In this document: piece after piece, positions 34,163 to 45,720 of the stretch
Position numbering within the stretch: the first letter of the stretch is position 1
How the letters are laid out: each line of letters starts with the position of its first letter
Origin: Amphimedon queenslandica
Lineage: Eukaryota > Porifera > Demospongiae > Haplosclerida > Niphatidae
Direction of reading: 5' to 3'
Length of the DNA: 54,897 nt
NCBI RefSeq assembly: GCF_000090795.2
Contig: NW_003546502.1
Span: forward strand, 85,550-140,446
Notes under the pieces: generated by a model
Database searches by the model: none
The model's input: only the letters and a program-made list of their open reading frames with translations
What the model was told of the DNA's origin: nothing
Made by a program: the position numbers and the translations under genes

Positions 34163-34703
34163 TATAACTACAAACATTTACTGGCATACTGGTAACAAAA
34201 TCTAAAAAATGCCTAATGACAAATTTAAATTTTGACTGCAACTCACTGCATATTTTGGCTCTCTGTAGCTTCTAATAATTGCAGAAATACATCTTACCAG
34301 CTTTCTTACACTCAGAACCTAGAAATTTTGTCTTAAAGTTGCTAATATTACAATGCAGAAACTTGCTAAAGTTTTCTTATCATTGTCATCGTGTGACCAT
34401 GCCCACCACCTGAAGTTATTTGGCAAAATGCTTGAAATGCAATTTTTGACTCCAGATTTAGTATAGAATTGGTACTTTTAATAATTTTAGCTATTTATCC
34501 TATAGCAACTTATTTCGGGAAAATAATTTTTAGTTCAGGTACCCTTTAATTCAGTCAATTGCAGGTGGCATACAAGTGAGAACTTTGAGACATCTTGCAA
34601 TAGGTTTGAGGGTGAGATGAATATTGGAACAAGAGGAAGAATATTGCATGAACAGTTGCCATAATAAAGAAAATTTATATAAAACAACTCTTGCCCATAA
34701 ATT
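34163..34703. other. Intergenic stretch, nothing recognised
   Basis: AT-rich; no ORF or repeat found. Confidence 0.4.
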
Positions 34704-34866
34704 TTAAAATGTCACTTTTTTAAGAGTGTACATGACTCCTCCATCAAGCAAGTCTGCCCGCCTGGCTTCCCTCATGAATGTTTCAGGAAAATTGCTCCAC
34801 CGTGCATGTACACTTCTATTACCACTGTTTACCCTATTGTTCGCTCTCACTACATCTGTCATCATC
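34704..34866 (-). CDS. Candidate terminal exon, unrecognised minus-strand gene
   Basis: After acceptor TTATATTTTAG the frame starts g-ATG-ATG and reads MMTDVVRANNRVNSGNRSV, then FPETFMREARRADLLDGGVM, ending TAA. Protein-like composition, not recognised. Confidence 0.4.
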
Positions 34867-36269
34867 CTAAAATATAAAAGGAAAGCTTCCAAATGAACTT
34901 TGTCCATTTATCGAGAGACGGACAACTGTTATGGGGCCAACAAAACTGAATTTACAAAAGAAGACATTTTTAAAAATTTTCCTGCATCAATATTTTTTGC
35001 ATTGCAAATTTGTCAATTGTAGCATGAAACTCCTATTTAATATATACTGCATCACTAATAATTGTTTGCTATTTGAATTTGTTATCTTGCAGTATATTGT
35101 TTTGAGTACATAATTTGGGCTCCCTATTTCTGATAAAGAAGTATTCATTTGTTGGTGTCATAGATGCATTACTTCGTGGTAGCTGTGACAGGAAAGTCCT
35201 TCATGTATGCAAAATTAAATTTTTATGTTCTGTGGAAGCGTCATGTTACCAATTATTGGCAGCTATGTCTAGATGTCATAGCAACTATGGTCTGATGCTG
35301 CATTGCTAAATTTATATTTGGTAGGTTTGAATTATTATGGACATACTATTGAAGTGTTATTCTGCAAAAATTCAGTTTGTGACGTCCACCACTTTCATGT
35401 GACAGACTTGTCCTCGTTACTACACATGTTTCAGTACCTAAATAGAAATTTGGAAGTTTTAGAACAGGAATCAAATGACATTTAAACTATTCAAGTACCT
35501 TTAACAATTTCAAGGTTAGTCCAGCTGCATGAGAAGTGTGGGAGATTTTAACTGCATCAAAATTAGGTATTAAGCTACACTAAAATCCAAAATGAGTTTG
35601 TGCCAGAAACTGATAGTACAAAATCATCTTAAGTGCATAAGTAATTATGCAACTGCTCATTACTGAAGTTTCCCCTTTGCAATACCTAGAGTACATAATC
35701 ATTTGCTCTTGCTAATACAAATCCAAGAATAACAATGTGAAACTACCAGTACACAGTTTAGCAGTGTTGTTAATTATAATTATAAGTTTTTAACATAGGC
35801 GGTTGCAGGCTTGAGAATTAGGGGGCAATGCCCAGGTTGACTTTTTGACCAATAATTATATTCATGATTCTGGTGTGGGCATCCAGTGTACACTGTGGCA
35901 GTTCAACAGGCTTCTTTGTTGTTTTATGCTAAGAAACCATCTCAATGAAGTTATAAATCAGTATTTTCCATTTTTCCTTGCAAAATTGTATGGAACCACA
36001 CCCACTTCACACCCACTAATTATTGATGCCTTGGTCAAACCAAATTTCTGCAACTGCCCATGGTTATTAATAGTCATAGCTTGAAATGACAAATTACTCT
36101 AAATTTTGACTTCAAATTGTACTGTGTCTCAATTTAAGGAATAAAATTAAAGTAATGTGTGATTTTACAAGACTGTTAATGATAATATATTTAAACATTG
36201 TGTTCAAGTTTGTTGTCTTTAATTTCAAGCTATATATTAAATGCAGTGTGTTATAACTCTGTTATTTAG
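34867..36269. other. Intergenic or intronic stretch, nothing recognised
   Basis: Several short AT-rich ORFs that look like noise. On the plus-strand gene model it is part of a long intron. Confidence 0.4.
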
Positions 36270-36468
36270 TGAAACTGACGTGACTGGGACACAGCGTACT
36301 CGTTTGCTAAAGCTGAAAACCGATGTTTCAGAATTGAAATCTCGAGTGGCAAAATTAAGCTCTAACTTTTCTGAAATAATAGATATCGTGAAGATCACTG
36401 AGAGACTTAAAAATAGAATAAAAACATTTCAGTCGCTTACTCTCAATTTAAACTGTTGTTCCAAGAAT
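36270..36468 (+). CDS. Coiled-coil exon of unrecognised plus-strand gene
   Basis: After acceptor GTTATTTAG the frame reads ETDVTGTQRTRLLKLKTDV, SELKSRVAKLSS and FSEIIDIVKITERLKNRIK, with heptad-like Leu/Val/Ile spacing suggesting a coiled coil. Entry phase 2 matches the exon at 32661-32718. The end at AAT|GTGTCT is a weak donor chosen because it leads in phase to the next exon. Confidence 0.5.
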
Positions 36469-36559
36469 GTGTCTTACTTTTTAAAAGTTGTTGTTATAGA
36501 ATTTTTCACAATACGTGTCTGGTGGAATGTTAATGAGATGTAAATTGTATTTACAATAG

Positions 36560-36664
36560 GGTGCGGTCAGATTACACCGGAAGACTCACCCGATTATCCT
36601 ATTATTTCTGGACAGTTGTCTGGAGTCAGGTATAAATGTTCCTGGAAACTATCCTTATGGATAG
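36560..36664 (+). CDS. Terminal exon of unrecognised plus-strand gene
   Basis: After acceptor TTTACAATAG the frame reads GAVRLHRKTHPIILLFLD, then SGINVPGNYPYG and TAG. A second frame is also open for part of the exon (CGQITPEDSPDYP), so the choice rests on phase and the clean stop. AATAAATAAG sequence follows at about 36700. Confidence 0.45.
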   Translation, partial: GAVRLHRKTHPIILLFLDSCLESGINVPGNYPYG

Positions 36665-37152
36665 ACACTATGAATAATAAGTAGTTTAGCTAATTATTAA
36701 TAAATAAGAGGAAGGGATGTTAGGTAGCAAAGGAGGCTCACTCAGGAGGCTGTCATGACAAAAATTGTGCCCAAAAATTTTGGCCTAGGACCAAAATTTG
36801 CATAGACTGATGTGATCCAGGGTATTTTTTTCTAACAAAACATTGGGCCAGGACTCAATATCAGCAACACAAATGCAGTCCTAGCTGACATAAACTGGTC
36901 GACCTATATGGGCCATATTTAGAATGTAAAAATTAGTCATGGACGAAAATGTTACTAGAATATTTTGGTCCAGGACAAAAATTAGCATGCAAAATTTAGT
37001 CCACCAAAAATCACATGTCTATAGTAAGAGAATGATGGTTTAGCAATAATTACATGAATTAAGACTTTATTTGTCAATGTTTAAAGCTTTCTTTGGATTA
37101 CAAGTAAACAGATGATATCATTCATGGCAGGAAGTGCAATTGATCATTTCCT

Positions 37153-37661
37153 TCAAATAATTTCTGGTATTCTACTGTCACAATATGTAACATTTTCTTT
37201 CATCAGACAAACTTTCTTATACTTTTGTCCTAACGTCCTGACAGGAAAAGGTGTAAAAGAAGCTGATGTAATGCACTTTTCTAGATGACCTCTCTTTAAC
37301 TGCTGTTCAAAATGGGGACTGCTTTGATGACCACCACTAGCCAAAACACTGGCAAAAGTAAGTGCAAAAACACCACAATCAACTGATCCAACTTGCATCT
37401 GAAATTGTCTGTATACCTCAAAAAAATTGCTTGGTTGCTAGTGTGTAACAGAACAGCAATTTGGTCTTGTAATTTACGTGTTAATGATGGACACATACTA
37501 ATATAAACATCAACTTTATTTCCTTTACAACCAACTGTTGAAACAGTTACCCAGTGAGTCTTTACTTTATAAAGTAAATAAAAAAATTCTATTAAATAAG
37601 AAAAAGTAGGGTTGTCAAAAAATAAAAGAAACAACGGGGTTGAGTTCAACCATAATAACAA
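37153..37661 (-). pseudogene. ULP1-like (C48) protease C-terminal remnant
   Basis: One frame gives THWVTVSTVGCKGNKVDVY with the catalytic His (HW). The usual VYDS Asp motif reads VYIS, so the catalytic Asp is lost. A one-base slip in a T run near 37425 shifts to the frame MQVGSVDCGVFALTFASVLA with the oxyanion Gln and catalytic Cys, then FTPFPVRTLGQKYKK and a YCDSRIPE ending. This tail is typical of SENP/ULP proteases spread on invertebrate transposons. A different subfamily from the one at 24530-25532. Confidence 0.75.
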
Positions 37662-38296
37662 GAGTTCAATTAATACTAATAAACGTTAATTAATAAAAAA
37701 TAATAATTCATAGAATTAGTACAAAAATTTCAAACCCTATTTTGCAGAATTTTATGAATGAGTATTTCTCCTTTAAAATGAAAAAATTTAATGAAAGAAT
37801 GATAACCAAACTGCTTAGTTCCAGCCTACACAACTGTGGCGAGTCCAACTACAATTCTTATACATTAATACTTTAACTTTTAGATATTGTACTGAATCAC
37901 AAACATTAAAAAATGCAATTGCCAAATAATTATCTATATTTTAGATGTTTTAATTGTCATGACATTAATTTATTCAATCAATACTAGCAGAAAAGTTTAA
38001 TTTATATTTAACAAGATAATTAATTTACATCATAGAAATCTAGTAGAGCAATCGATAGGTACAAAGGCATAATTATTATTGGAATTCTATTTCTGCCTAT
38101 TATCATTTTCTGCAAAGTAGGGTTTGAAATCTTTGTACTATTTTTATGAATTATTATTTTTTTATTAATTAACGTTTATTATTATTAATTGAACTATTGT
38201 TATTATTATTATGATTGAACTCAACCTCTTTGTTTCTTTTATTTTTTGACAACGCTACTTTTTCTTATTTAATAGAAATTTTTTTAATTTACTTGT
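37572..38296. repeat. Inverted repeat, ~180 bp arms
   Basis: 37572-37748 is the inverse complement of 38109-38296 at roughly 90% by eye, with a ~360 bp spacer. The left arm lies partly inside the ULP1-like ORF, so a piece of that locus was copied in inverted orientation. Confidence 0.85.
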
Positions 38297-38912
38297 TTCT
38301 ATACTTTTTATTAAATTTTATTAATTAATAATCCTTTTTCTCAATAATTATTATTAATTAATATTAATTTCTAAAATTAGTAATAATTAATACTTATTAT
38401 TGTTGTTATTAATGTTGATAAAAATTTTAGATTATTTATGACATTATTAATTTTTTTGAATTATTGAATCATTAAATATATTCATAGCCTTGCTTATAAT
38501 TATTCATCATTATTAATTAATAATCCTTGTTATTAATAATTATAATTTTTGCCTTAGGTATCAGTTCATTGCTGGAAGAAAAAAATTTTGAAATAAGAAC
38601 TATAACAAGACCTACCACATTATAAAAACTGTCGTCACACAATTTTTATTTAATTTTTGAATCATTAATTATATTCATAGCCTATAATAGCTCATAATTA
38701 TTAATAACATTACTAAGATCTATTTCCTGTTCTAAAACTATTTAAGTTTACATTTAGCTTCATTTGCCAACTTGCCATTTCTCCACTCACACTCACAGTT
38801 CCCGCTTAACTTTTCCTGCAGTTTTGCAATCTTTGTTCTCAAAAAGCAGCAAGTCAGTTCATTTACAAAATTACAAAAGCTATCATTATATTTTCATATT
38901 GTCTGGTAGTAT
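38297..38912. other. Very AT-rich stretch upstream of the proline-rich ORF
   Basis: Dense TTAATTAATAAT-like runs. A direct repeat GAATCATTAAWTATATTCATAG occurs near 38465 and 38658. The last 150 bp are less AT-rich and could be promoter or 5' UTR of the next ORF. Confidence 0.4.
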
Positions 38913-39359
38913 ATGAATTATGATGAGTATCATGGCGGACAATCATTAGCTGGAGGGCCTCCACCACCACCACCTCCAGGAGGCCCACAACAACCAACTT
39001 TACCACTAGTAGATGGAGGTCCGCAACCTCCAGTAGATGGAGATGGAGGGCCTCCACCACCATTTCCTGGAGGCCTGCTACCACCACCAGCTCTACCAGC
39101 AGCTGGAGGTCCACCACCTCCAGTGGCTGGAGATGGAGGGCCTCCACCACCACCTCCAGCACTCCCAAGAGCTGGAGGCCCACCACCTCCAGTAGACGGA
39201 CGCCCACCGGTGCTCCCTCCTAAAGTGACACCCATGCTTCCTCCTGGAGGAGCCCCTCCTGCTCCAGGACTGCCTTTGCTGCAACAGCAAAGGCAGCACA
39301 TAATTGCCCAGCTGAGGGCTTTGAACAGACAAATAGTGTCTTTAACTATGATGTACTAA
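38913..39359 (+). CDS. Proline-rich repetitive protein (148 aa)
   Basis: Starts [15 protein letters not shown] and then consists of tandem [21 protein letters not shown] and [19 protein letters not shown] repeats, roughly 20-40 residues each. It ends with a Gln-rich helix-prone tail, [20 protein letters not shown], and TAA. No signal peptide or membrane segment. Polyproline runs usually bind SH3, WW or profilin partners, or form a structural matrix; which applies cannot be told here. The ORF is a sharp GC island in AT-rich DNA, with strand-symmetric open frames caused by the CCACCA/CCTGGA repeats, but only the plus frame has a natural start and a non-repetitive end. Single exon, or last exon. 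Confidence 0.55.
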   Translation: MNYDEYHGGQSLAGGPPPPPPPGGPQQPTLPLVDGGPQPPVDGDGGPPPPFPGGLLPPPALPAAGGPPPPVAGDGGPPPPPPALPRAGGPPPPVDGRPPVLPPKVTPMLPPGGAPPAPGLPLLQQQRQHIIAQLRALNRQIVSLTMMY

Positions 39360-39367
39360 ATATTATT

Positions 39368-39921
39368 GGGGCGAGCCTAAGCTTGCCCTACTAAGGCGAC
39401 AAAAAGTTTGTTTGTTTGTACGGGCAGACCGTCTAACTATTATTTAAGTGAAATAATCTTCATTAAAAGCAGGTGTGGTCACAATGATAAAATGGCGGCT
39501 ATAAGCAAGTCTGAGCTTATTTTGCTGGAAACGGTCAGCTAGATAAGGCTAAACTGCTGTGTGAAACTTCTCTAGCAAGAATAAAAGTTGGGAGAGCAGA
39601 TATACAGTCTGCTGGTATAAAGGATTCTGCTAAGGTGAATGCAAATGAAAAAGCTGCATGTACTATACTGCTAGCTGCATGCATCATGAGATCTATTCTA
39701 GGTGATGTTTGTTCTCTAGGAGCAAGCCTAGGTTAACAAAGCAGATATGCAATCTTCAAACATAATTTTTTTCAGTGACTGCTTCTAACTATAAGCAAGA
39801 TAACTTTAACTTAAGCAAGATGACTACAAGATACTGAATTTAGACATGTGCATGCAATTGCTTTGCTAGCTCAGACATGTATATCATACAGCACATAATC
39901 TTTAGCTTGCTTAGGCTCGCC
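39368..39921. mobile_element. Possible nonautonomous element with GGGGCGAGCCTAAGC ends
   Basis: GGGGCGAGCCTAAGCTTGC at 39368 is inverted as GCTTGCTTAGGCTCGCCCC at 39903-39921. No clear target duplication and no coding. The same terminus appears singly at 1795-1842. Confidence 0.5.
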
Positions 39922-40278
39922 CCTTTAATGTTTTACATTCGTTTAGTATTTATATTCCGTAATAGTATGCCAATTTACCAAGGAGAGCTGGCAGGGGTGA
40001 AGATAGAGGCCGTAGGCCAAGGTCCCGAGGGGCCTCAGTCAAGAACTATAACTTTTATTAACAACATGTACTTAAAAAACTTGTCATTATAATAATAAAT
40101 GTTAATAAAAAAATGAAACTGTCAATTAAAAATATGTCAGCGCAAAGCCAGGATGAAAATACATTAGCAATGTCAAGTATTTGACAAGACAAATACTTAT
40201 TCCCTTTAGTTTCCTTCAATATTTCTAGATGAAAAATTCACATTATCATAATGCATGATTTAAAAAAATTAAATCTTA

Positions 40279-40347
40279 CCGAATAGTCATTATAATGGAC
40301 ATACTGAATACGTACACAAACATGCACAGTGCCGTCATCATTCATTA
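40279..40347 (-). CDS. Candidate exon of unrecognised minus-strand gene
   Basis: 69 bp, phase 0-0, between acceptor TTTTATAG and donor GTAAGA on the minus strand. Encodes IMNDDGTVHVCVRIQYVHYN. Good splice sites but no assignable family. Confidence 0.35.
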
Positions 40348-40439
40348 TCTATAAAAGTAAATATCAAATTTAGAAGTCCAACATTAAATTTTTAATACTA
40401 ACTATAAATCCAAGGATATTAAAGTAAATGAAGAAAATT

Positions 40440-42373
40440 AAAGAAAATACATACCGTGGCCATAAATAATCAGATAATCAATATTAATCATCAAAAAGAA
40501 TTATAGCTTTGAATCATGATCTATAATACAATAATAAAAACCATGGAATCTCAAAATATTCTATCTTACTATGTATTCAATTGCTAAGACTATAACAATA
40601 TAAAACCTATGCAGCTGGAAACTGGCGCCTCATCCAGTGTGAAAGCACCACTAATCAAAGAGCTACACAAAAAAACATTATGTTACAACGATGTTTATTT
40701 ATTAGAAATTAATTAAGTTACCACAAACGAAATCAGACAATAGCCTTAGACATTTACCATGCTATGAAAGAATTGCACTACACCTTAGTTCAGAATCATT
40801 AAATCATTTGCAGTTGAAAATACCTTAAAAGCAAAGTAAGAAATAAACATCATCAACAGCAAGCAATGTAAACACACAGGCTATGTACATGTATATGCAT
40901 GATGTAACTTATGTTTGTCACAAACATACATTACAAAGCACTATATAAATACATCTGCTCACAAAGAGGAATAACCCTTCACCATTTAAATCTCTTTCCA
41001 AGTCTGACCTTATTCTCACCACATTGAAGTCCTTGTGTAAAATATGTACCTGTGTAAAGTATGAATGTGAAATTATACAAAATGTACTAACAAATTGACA
41101 GTAGCATACATGCATTTATCAACAATTAATATACATAAAAGACATGTATAGCTCCACAATGCATATTAAGCTATGATTGATTCATAGAAGTATATATACA
41201 TACACTGTACATGTAATTTAGCCATACACTGTTCAATTTGCTGAATCATGCCATCCTGAATTAAGTTTCTTTTATGAGACCTGCATTGTGCAAATAGACC
41301 ACATGAATACATTCCTATGTGCAGACAATTATTTTTGTATTGTTAAATAGAACATGCATGCACACAACAAAAGGTGCATTGGCAAGCATTCATTTATATT
41401 GAGTAAAGAAAGTACTTACTGTGGCCATAATTAATGATAATCATCAAACAAATATGAAGTATGTAACCTAGAATCATAACCTATACCAAAATACATAAGA
41501 CATCTCACAATAATCTCCATCTTACTACATATATCTTTGCTAAGACTATATACAGTAATATAAAACCTATACATATGTAAACTGGCACCTCCTACCGCAT
41601 GATACAACTACTAATCAAGGAGCTGCAACAAAACATTAAGTTAAATTTAATAAATAAATTAATTTAGTTACAACAATCTAAATACAGAATTGCCTTTCAT
41701 TATATTGCACATTCCAATATCAAGCAAAGGCATTGCTGAATCAGCAAATCATTCCCAGCTGTAATTACCTGTAAAGCATAGTAATAGAAACACATCAAAA
41801 GTAAGCAATGTCAACTCACAGGCTAAAAATAACAATAGCACAAACAGTAATGGTGAACAAACTTCATTATTAATCACATCAAACCTCACTCTTTAACACC
41901 ACATTGTAGTCCTTGTGCCAAGCAAATACCTGTAAGAAGTATGAATGTGAATACTAACTAATAATGATAATGGTAACATCTACAATATTTCTGATTGGAT
42001 CATACATGTATAGGCATGCATGTATTTTAGATATAATATTGCTTACTAATGCTATCCTCAGTTAAGATACTTTAATGACCTGCTTAATATAACATAACAC
42101 TGTGTACATGAACAATTTTTAATGTGCAAACAATTTTTTTTGTTAATGAGAACATGCACATGTTACAACAATCATCAACAAAAGATGCGCAACATCAGCT
42201 GGCAAGCATTTAATATGCGCACAGCATTGATGGCAGCATCATTCAAATGAGCAACGTCAGCCGGCAAGCATTAACTTAATGCGTACAGCACTGATGGCAG
42301 CATTATGCACAACATCAGGTAGCAATCATTTACATATATGTAATGTGCACAGCATTGATGGCAGCATTAACAT
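40440..42373. repeat. Diverged tandem duplication, ~970 bp period
   Basis: The unit from about 40440 (CCGTGGCCATAAAT) recurs from about 41410 (CTGTGGCCATAATT), followed in both by ATAAAACCTAT, AAACTGGC, CTAATCAA and GAAGTCCTTGTG or TAGTCCTTGTG. Minus-strand exon-like text HKDFNVVRIRSDLERDLNGE (about 41045-40980) has a counterpart HKDYNVVLKSEV (about 41935-41890). Confidence 0.7.
42190..42373 (+). repeat. Minisatellite, three ~60 bp units
   Basis: Units start at 42190, 42252 and 42310 with CAACRTCAG, then GGCAAGCATT and CACAGCAYTGATGGCAGCAT. A single unit is present in the equivalent place of the first ~970 bp copy (near 41365). Confidence 0.85.
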
Positions 42374-42914
42374 GTATGATGATCATTAATATATGTACCA
42401 AATCACTGCTTGAATAATACCACATGTATAATAACAACATTTAAATTTACTCGAAAATTTTTCATGTCCTTCAAAATTATTTTAGCAGCAGCGCCCAGAT
42501 CTATAAGTGCCTGTTATTTGTAATAAACATGTAGTACAAGCCACAAACAAGATCCAGATTTGATAATGACAGCTTCCTCCCTTCCTAACCCTCTGTCCTA
42601 CATAAATGATAGTCACACAAATTTGAATCAATGTAAAACTCTAATGAAGACCAAACCTCTGTCACACCCTCTCTCGGTCCCTTATAGCAACAAGTAATCA
42701 ATATTGACTGTTATACATTGATTAATCTCACATCCTGAATGCAGTTTGATCCGTTGATACTGAGCAATACTGGGTGGAGATGCACCAATGGTTTTCACAT
42801 TCACACATCATTCACATTGCACATGCAGTGAAATATAAGTCACATTAAACAACCAATGCTTTTAAGGTGATGGACCTCCCATATACTGTACCCACTTCCA
42901 TCATCAATCAATGC

Positions 42915-43400
42915 TTAAGGAATATTAATAGACTTAACTGCTTGGAAATGATTAATACCAACATGCTTCAAATACAAAGCAGGTGTATTAGTATCACAAG
43001 GAATGCCATATAAAGTTTCGGTTCCATATCTAGATAGCCAACAAAAGTAGGAGTTAGTGAATATGAATATATGGTTGTACCTAGTATTGCAGTTAGCTAA
43101 TAATTTCTGTGTCAGTGGCCCACACACAATTTCTATACATTTTGGACTTACTTATGTAATCATATATGCTTGAATATCTGGTTGCACTAATGTATTATTA
43201 AACAATTCTTCTTCAAAGTTTGGCATATTACTAACAATTGCTTTATGTAATTCGTAATGCTAAGAAATTCACCCAGTAATGAGATATAAAAGGGCATAAA
43301 ATAAGCAGTTCCCATCACCAGGGACATCAAGGGTACTATTGGGAACTCTTTTATCTCACAATGGTGTTGCTGGACTACCAGGTAACATTCTAGCAGCTGT
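42915..43400 (-). pseudogene. Helitron OTU-like cysteine protease module
   Basis: Around 43340-43280 the minus strand reads VPGDGNCLFYALLYLIT with the OTU Asp and Cys signature DGNC-L-F, then a stop. 43260-43150 reads LHKAIVSNMPNFEEELF. 43127-42915 ends GIPCDTNTPALYLKHV then GINHFQAV, with the catalytic His in N-H-F. OTU enzymes cleave ubiquitin chains; their role in Helitrons is not established. Confidence 0.75.
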
Positions 43401-43930
43401 GAAAAATTTGAGATTTAAAATCTCACACCACCTTCGATATTCTTCATTACCAGGGTAATAAACATAATCCCATTGTCTCCTTCTCACAATATCTGGGTTG
43501 GGAGGCTCTTCCGAAGTAAAGATGACATCATCTTTTTTGGATTACTTGTCCTTAGTTTAATGCTTGAGAGTTTTATAGATACCATCGACCACTACTACAT
43601 GGTCATTTTTTACAACACACTTGGTTTTATTATCTTTTGGTTTACACTAAATTCTTGAGAGTTTCATAGATACAATGAGACTACTACAACTGTCTTCATC
43701 TTTGACATTAAATTTGGTTTTAGGTCTTTCAAATTAGTTGAAACAATTAATTTATCATCTTTTTTTGAGCGAGGCACTACCAAAGCAGTATTGTCAGTAC
43801 TACCGTCTACATCAACTTTTTTTTTCGCAAGGCTTATTTAAAGCATTATCGTTACATATTTTACTTTTTATGGGGGCGATTAGACTTTTGTAAATCAGTA
43901 CTCTTACATTTATTTCTACTAACAGTACTG

Positions 43931-45560
43931 TTACTTGTTACTTTGTACATGACTTACAGGCACCTTGGCATTCTTACTACAAGGTTCACCATCATCAATT
44001 ATACCAGTCACTTGATTCTTTCTCTTCTTTCCTTTACTTTTCTTGATTTGAGTTAAGTCATTCCGAAATTTAATTCTGTGGCAGTTAATTTCGTTAATGC
44101 ACGGATTACTAACTTTAACAGAGAGAGGATCAAATGATAATAAATTTAATCCATTTAATGTATGTACACGAGACAATGCAACATATGCCACACTATCCCC
44201 AAAAACATCAGTAGATAAATCAATAATGGCTGTATCTAGCGAGAGGCCCTGACATTTATGTATAGTAATAGTATAAGAAAGTATTATGGGAAACTGTTTC
44301 CCATGTATATACAAATTCTTAGATAGCATAAATCTAGATGTAACCCTTTCTGTGTCACAAGGTACATCAATATGATCAAATTTGATTGATAAACTTCAAG
44401 CATAAATACCCATTACTGTACCAATGGCACCATTAACTAATCCTACAGTCACATCAATATTATGGCTTAGCATTACTCTACAGCCTACTGCTAAAGACAA
44501 TACAGTTTCTAAACCAGCTGTTTTGCTTGGTTGATCTTTTAGTTTCTCTAATTTTTTTTTTGTCTTTTGTCAAATTTTGCTGTGCTGCCACTTTCATCAA
44601 CAACATCAACACATACCAATTCTATTTTCTCAGTTTCTAGACCTTCTAACATTAATTTGTTAATTTTTTGGCAGGCGTCTACCTTAGAAAATAGGCAAAT
44701 TGGAGGATTTGTTCCTTCCCTTTCCAATTCCTTATATTTTTGTTGTAAGAAAACCTTAAATATGTGACTCTTAAGCGTATTAATAGTTTCAACAGTCAGA
44801 CAGCCATGCCTAACAGAATCAAGCATCTTAAAGAAAGTTTCATCTCCTTTCTGTCCCTCATTGATTGTTAGTTCATTATATTCTACTGTTTCTTTCCATA
44901 TGTTAACTGCATTTGCTGCTCCAAGTCTAGTTTTTATTAGTTTGTTGCTAATTTTTTTTAAATACTGACCTACCATTAACTCGTGGCAATTGTAAGAGGT
45001 CACTTACAAATAAAATATTTTTAGATCCAAACCATTCATCAGTACCAAAATTATCTTTTAAGTGCATGTGTAAAGATGCTAGATTTAGATTGGATACCAT
45101 AGATACCTCGTCTACTTTTATTATAATTTTTAAATTTTTAAGTGTCATTTTTATTCTTTTCTGAGCTTCTTTATTCATAGCCCAATATCCAGCTGTCTTT
45201 CCCTCGTGCTTAATTAGTAGCAGAAATAATTTATGTATTGTTAGTCAGCCTACATTAAATGCGGCTATACCTGTTGGTGCTACTATAGCATATATAATTT
45301 CACCACTTTTTGGATGCCATATGTCATCCACTAGGCATTTTATTGCCTCTACCAAAAACGACTTACCAGTTCCACCTACAGCACTAATAAACATCCTTAG
45401 CGGTTCGATATTATCTAATCTAAGTAGTGTTGAAGACTCATTCTCTAATAAGTCTTCACATTCTTTTTGACTTATAAGATGACTCTTATTTTATTAAAAA
45501 TTCTTTTTTGATCTACATTAAGCATTGCCTCTCTTTGCTCTAATGTTAAATTAGGTACAT
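43931..45560 (-). pseudogene. Helitron PIF1-like helicase
   Basis: Walker A is intact as AVGGTGKS (GGTGKS encoded at 45359-45376), followed by VDDIWHPKSGEIIYAIVAPT and a stop in NVG*LTIHKL. Walker B reads VDEVSMVSNLNL, then NILFVSDLLQLPRVNG in ORF 45178-44948. 45003-44548 is the mid helicase part. 44329-43931 carries the last motifs, FPIILSYTITIHKCQGLSLD and VAYVALSRV. At least three frame interruptions; inactive. Confidence 0.88.
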
Positions 45561-45720
45561 TTATATGTGTGTCAGCAATATTAGCTACTGCTTCCATTAT
45601 TTCACCCAGTAATTAAGGCTCATTATCTTCCTTGTTATCAGGAAGTTCTTCTGCAGTAAAACTGGCTTTATTTCTTGCATCGACTATATTCTTCCAATTA
45701 CGTTCAGCTTCTAATAATTT

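Noticed and set aside
38863..39332. Minus-strand ORFs opposite the proline-rich ORF (Gly-rich and Leu/Val-rich)
   Set aside because: They arise from the same CCACCA/CCTGGA repeats. The plus frame has a natural start and a non-repetitive C-terminus, and these do not.
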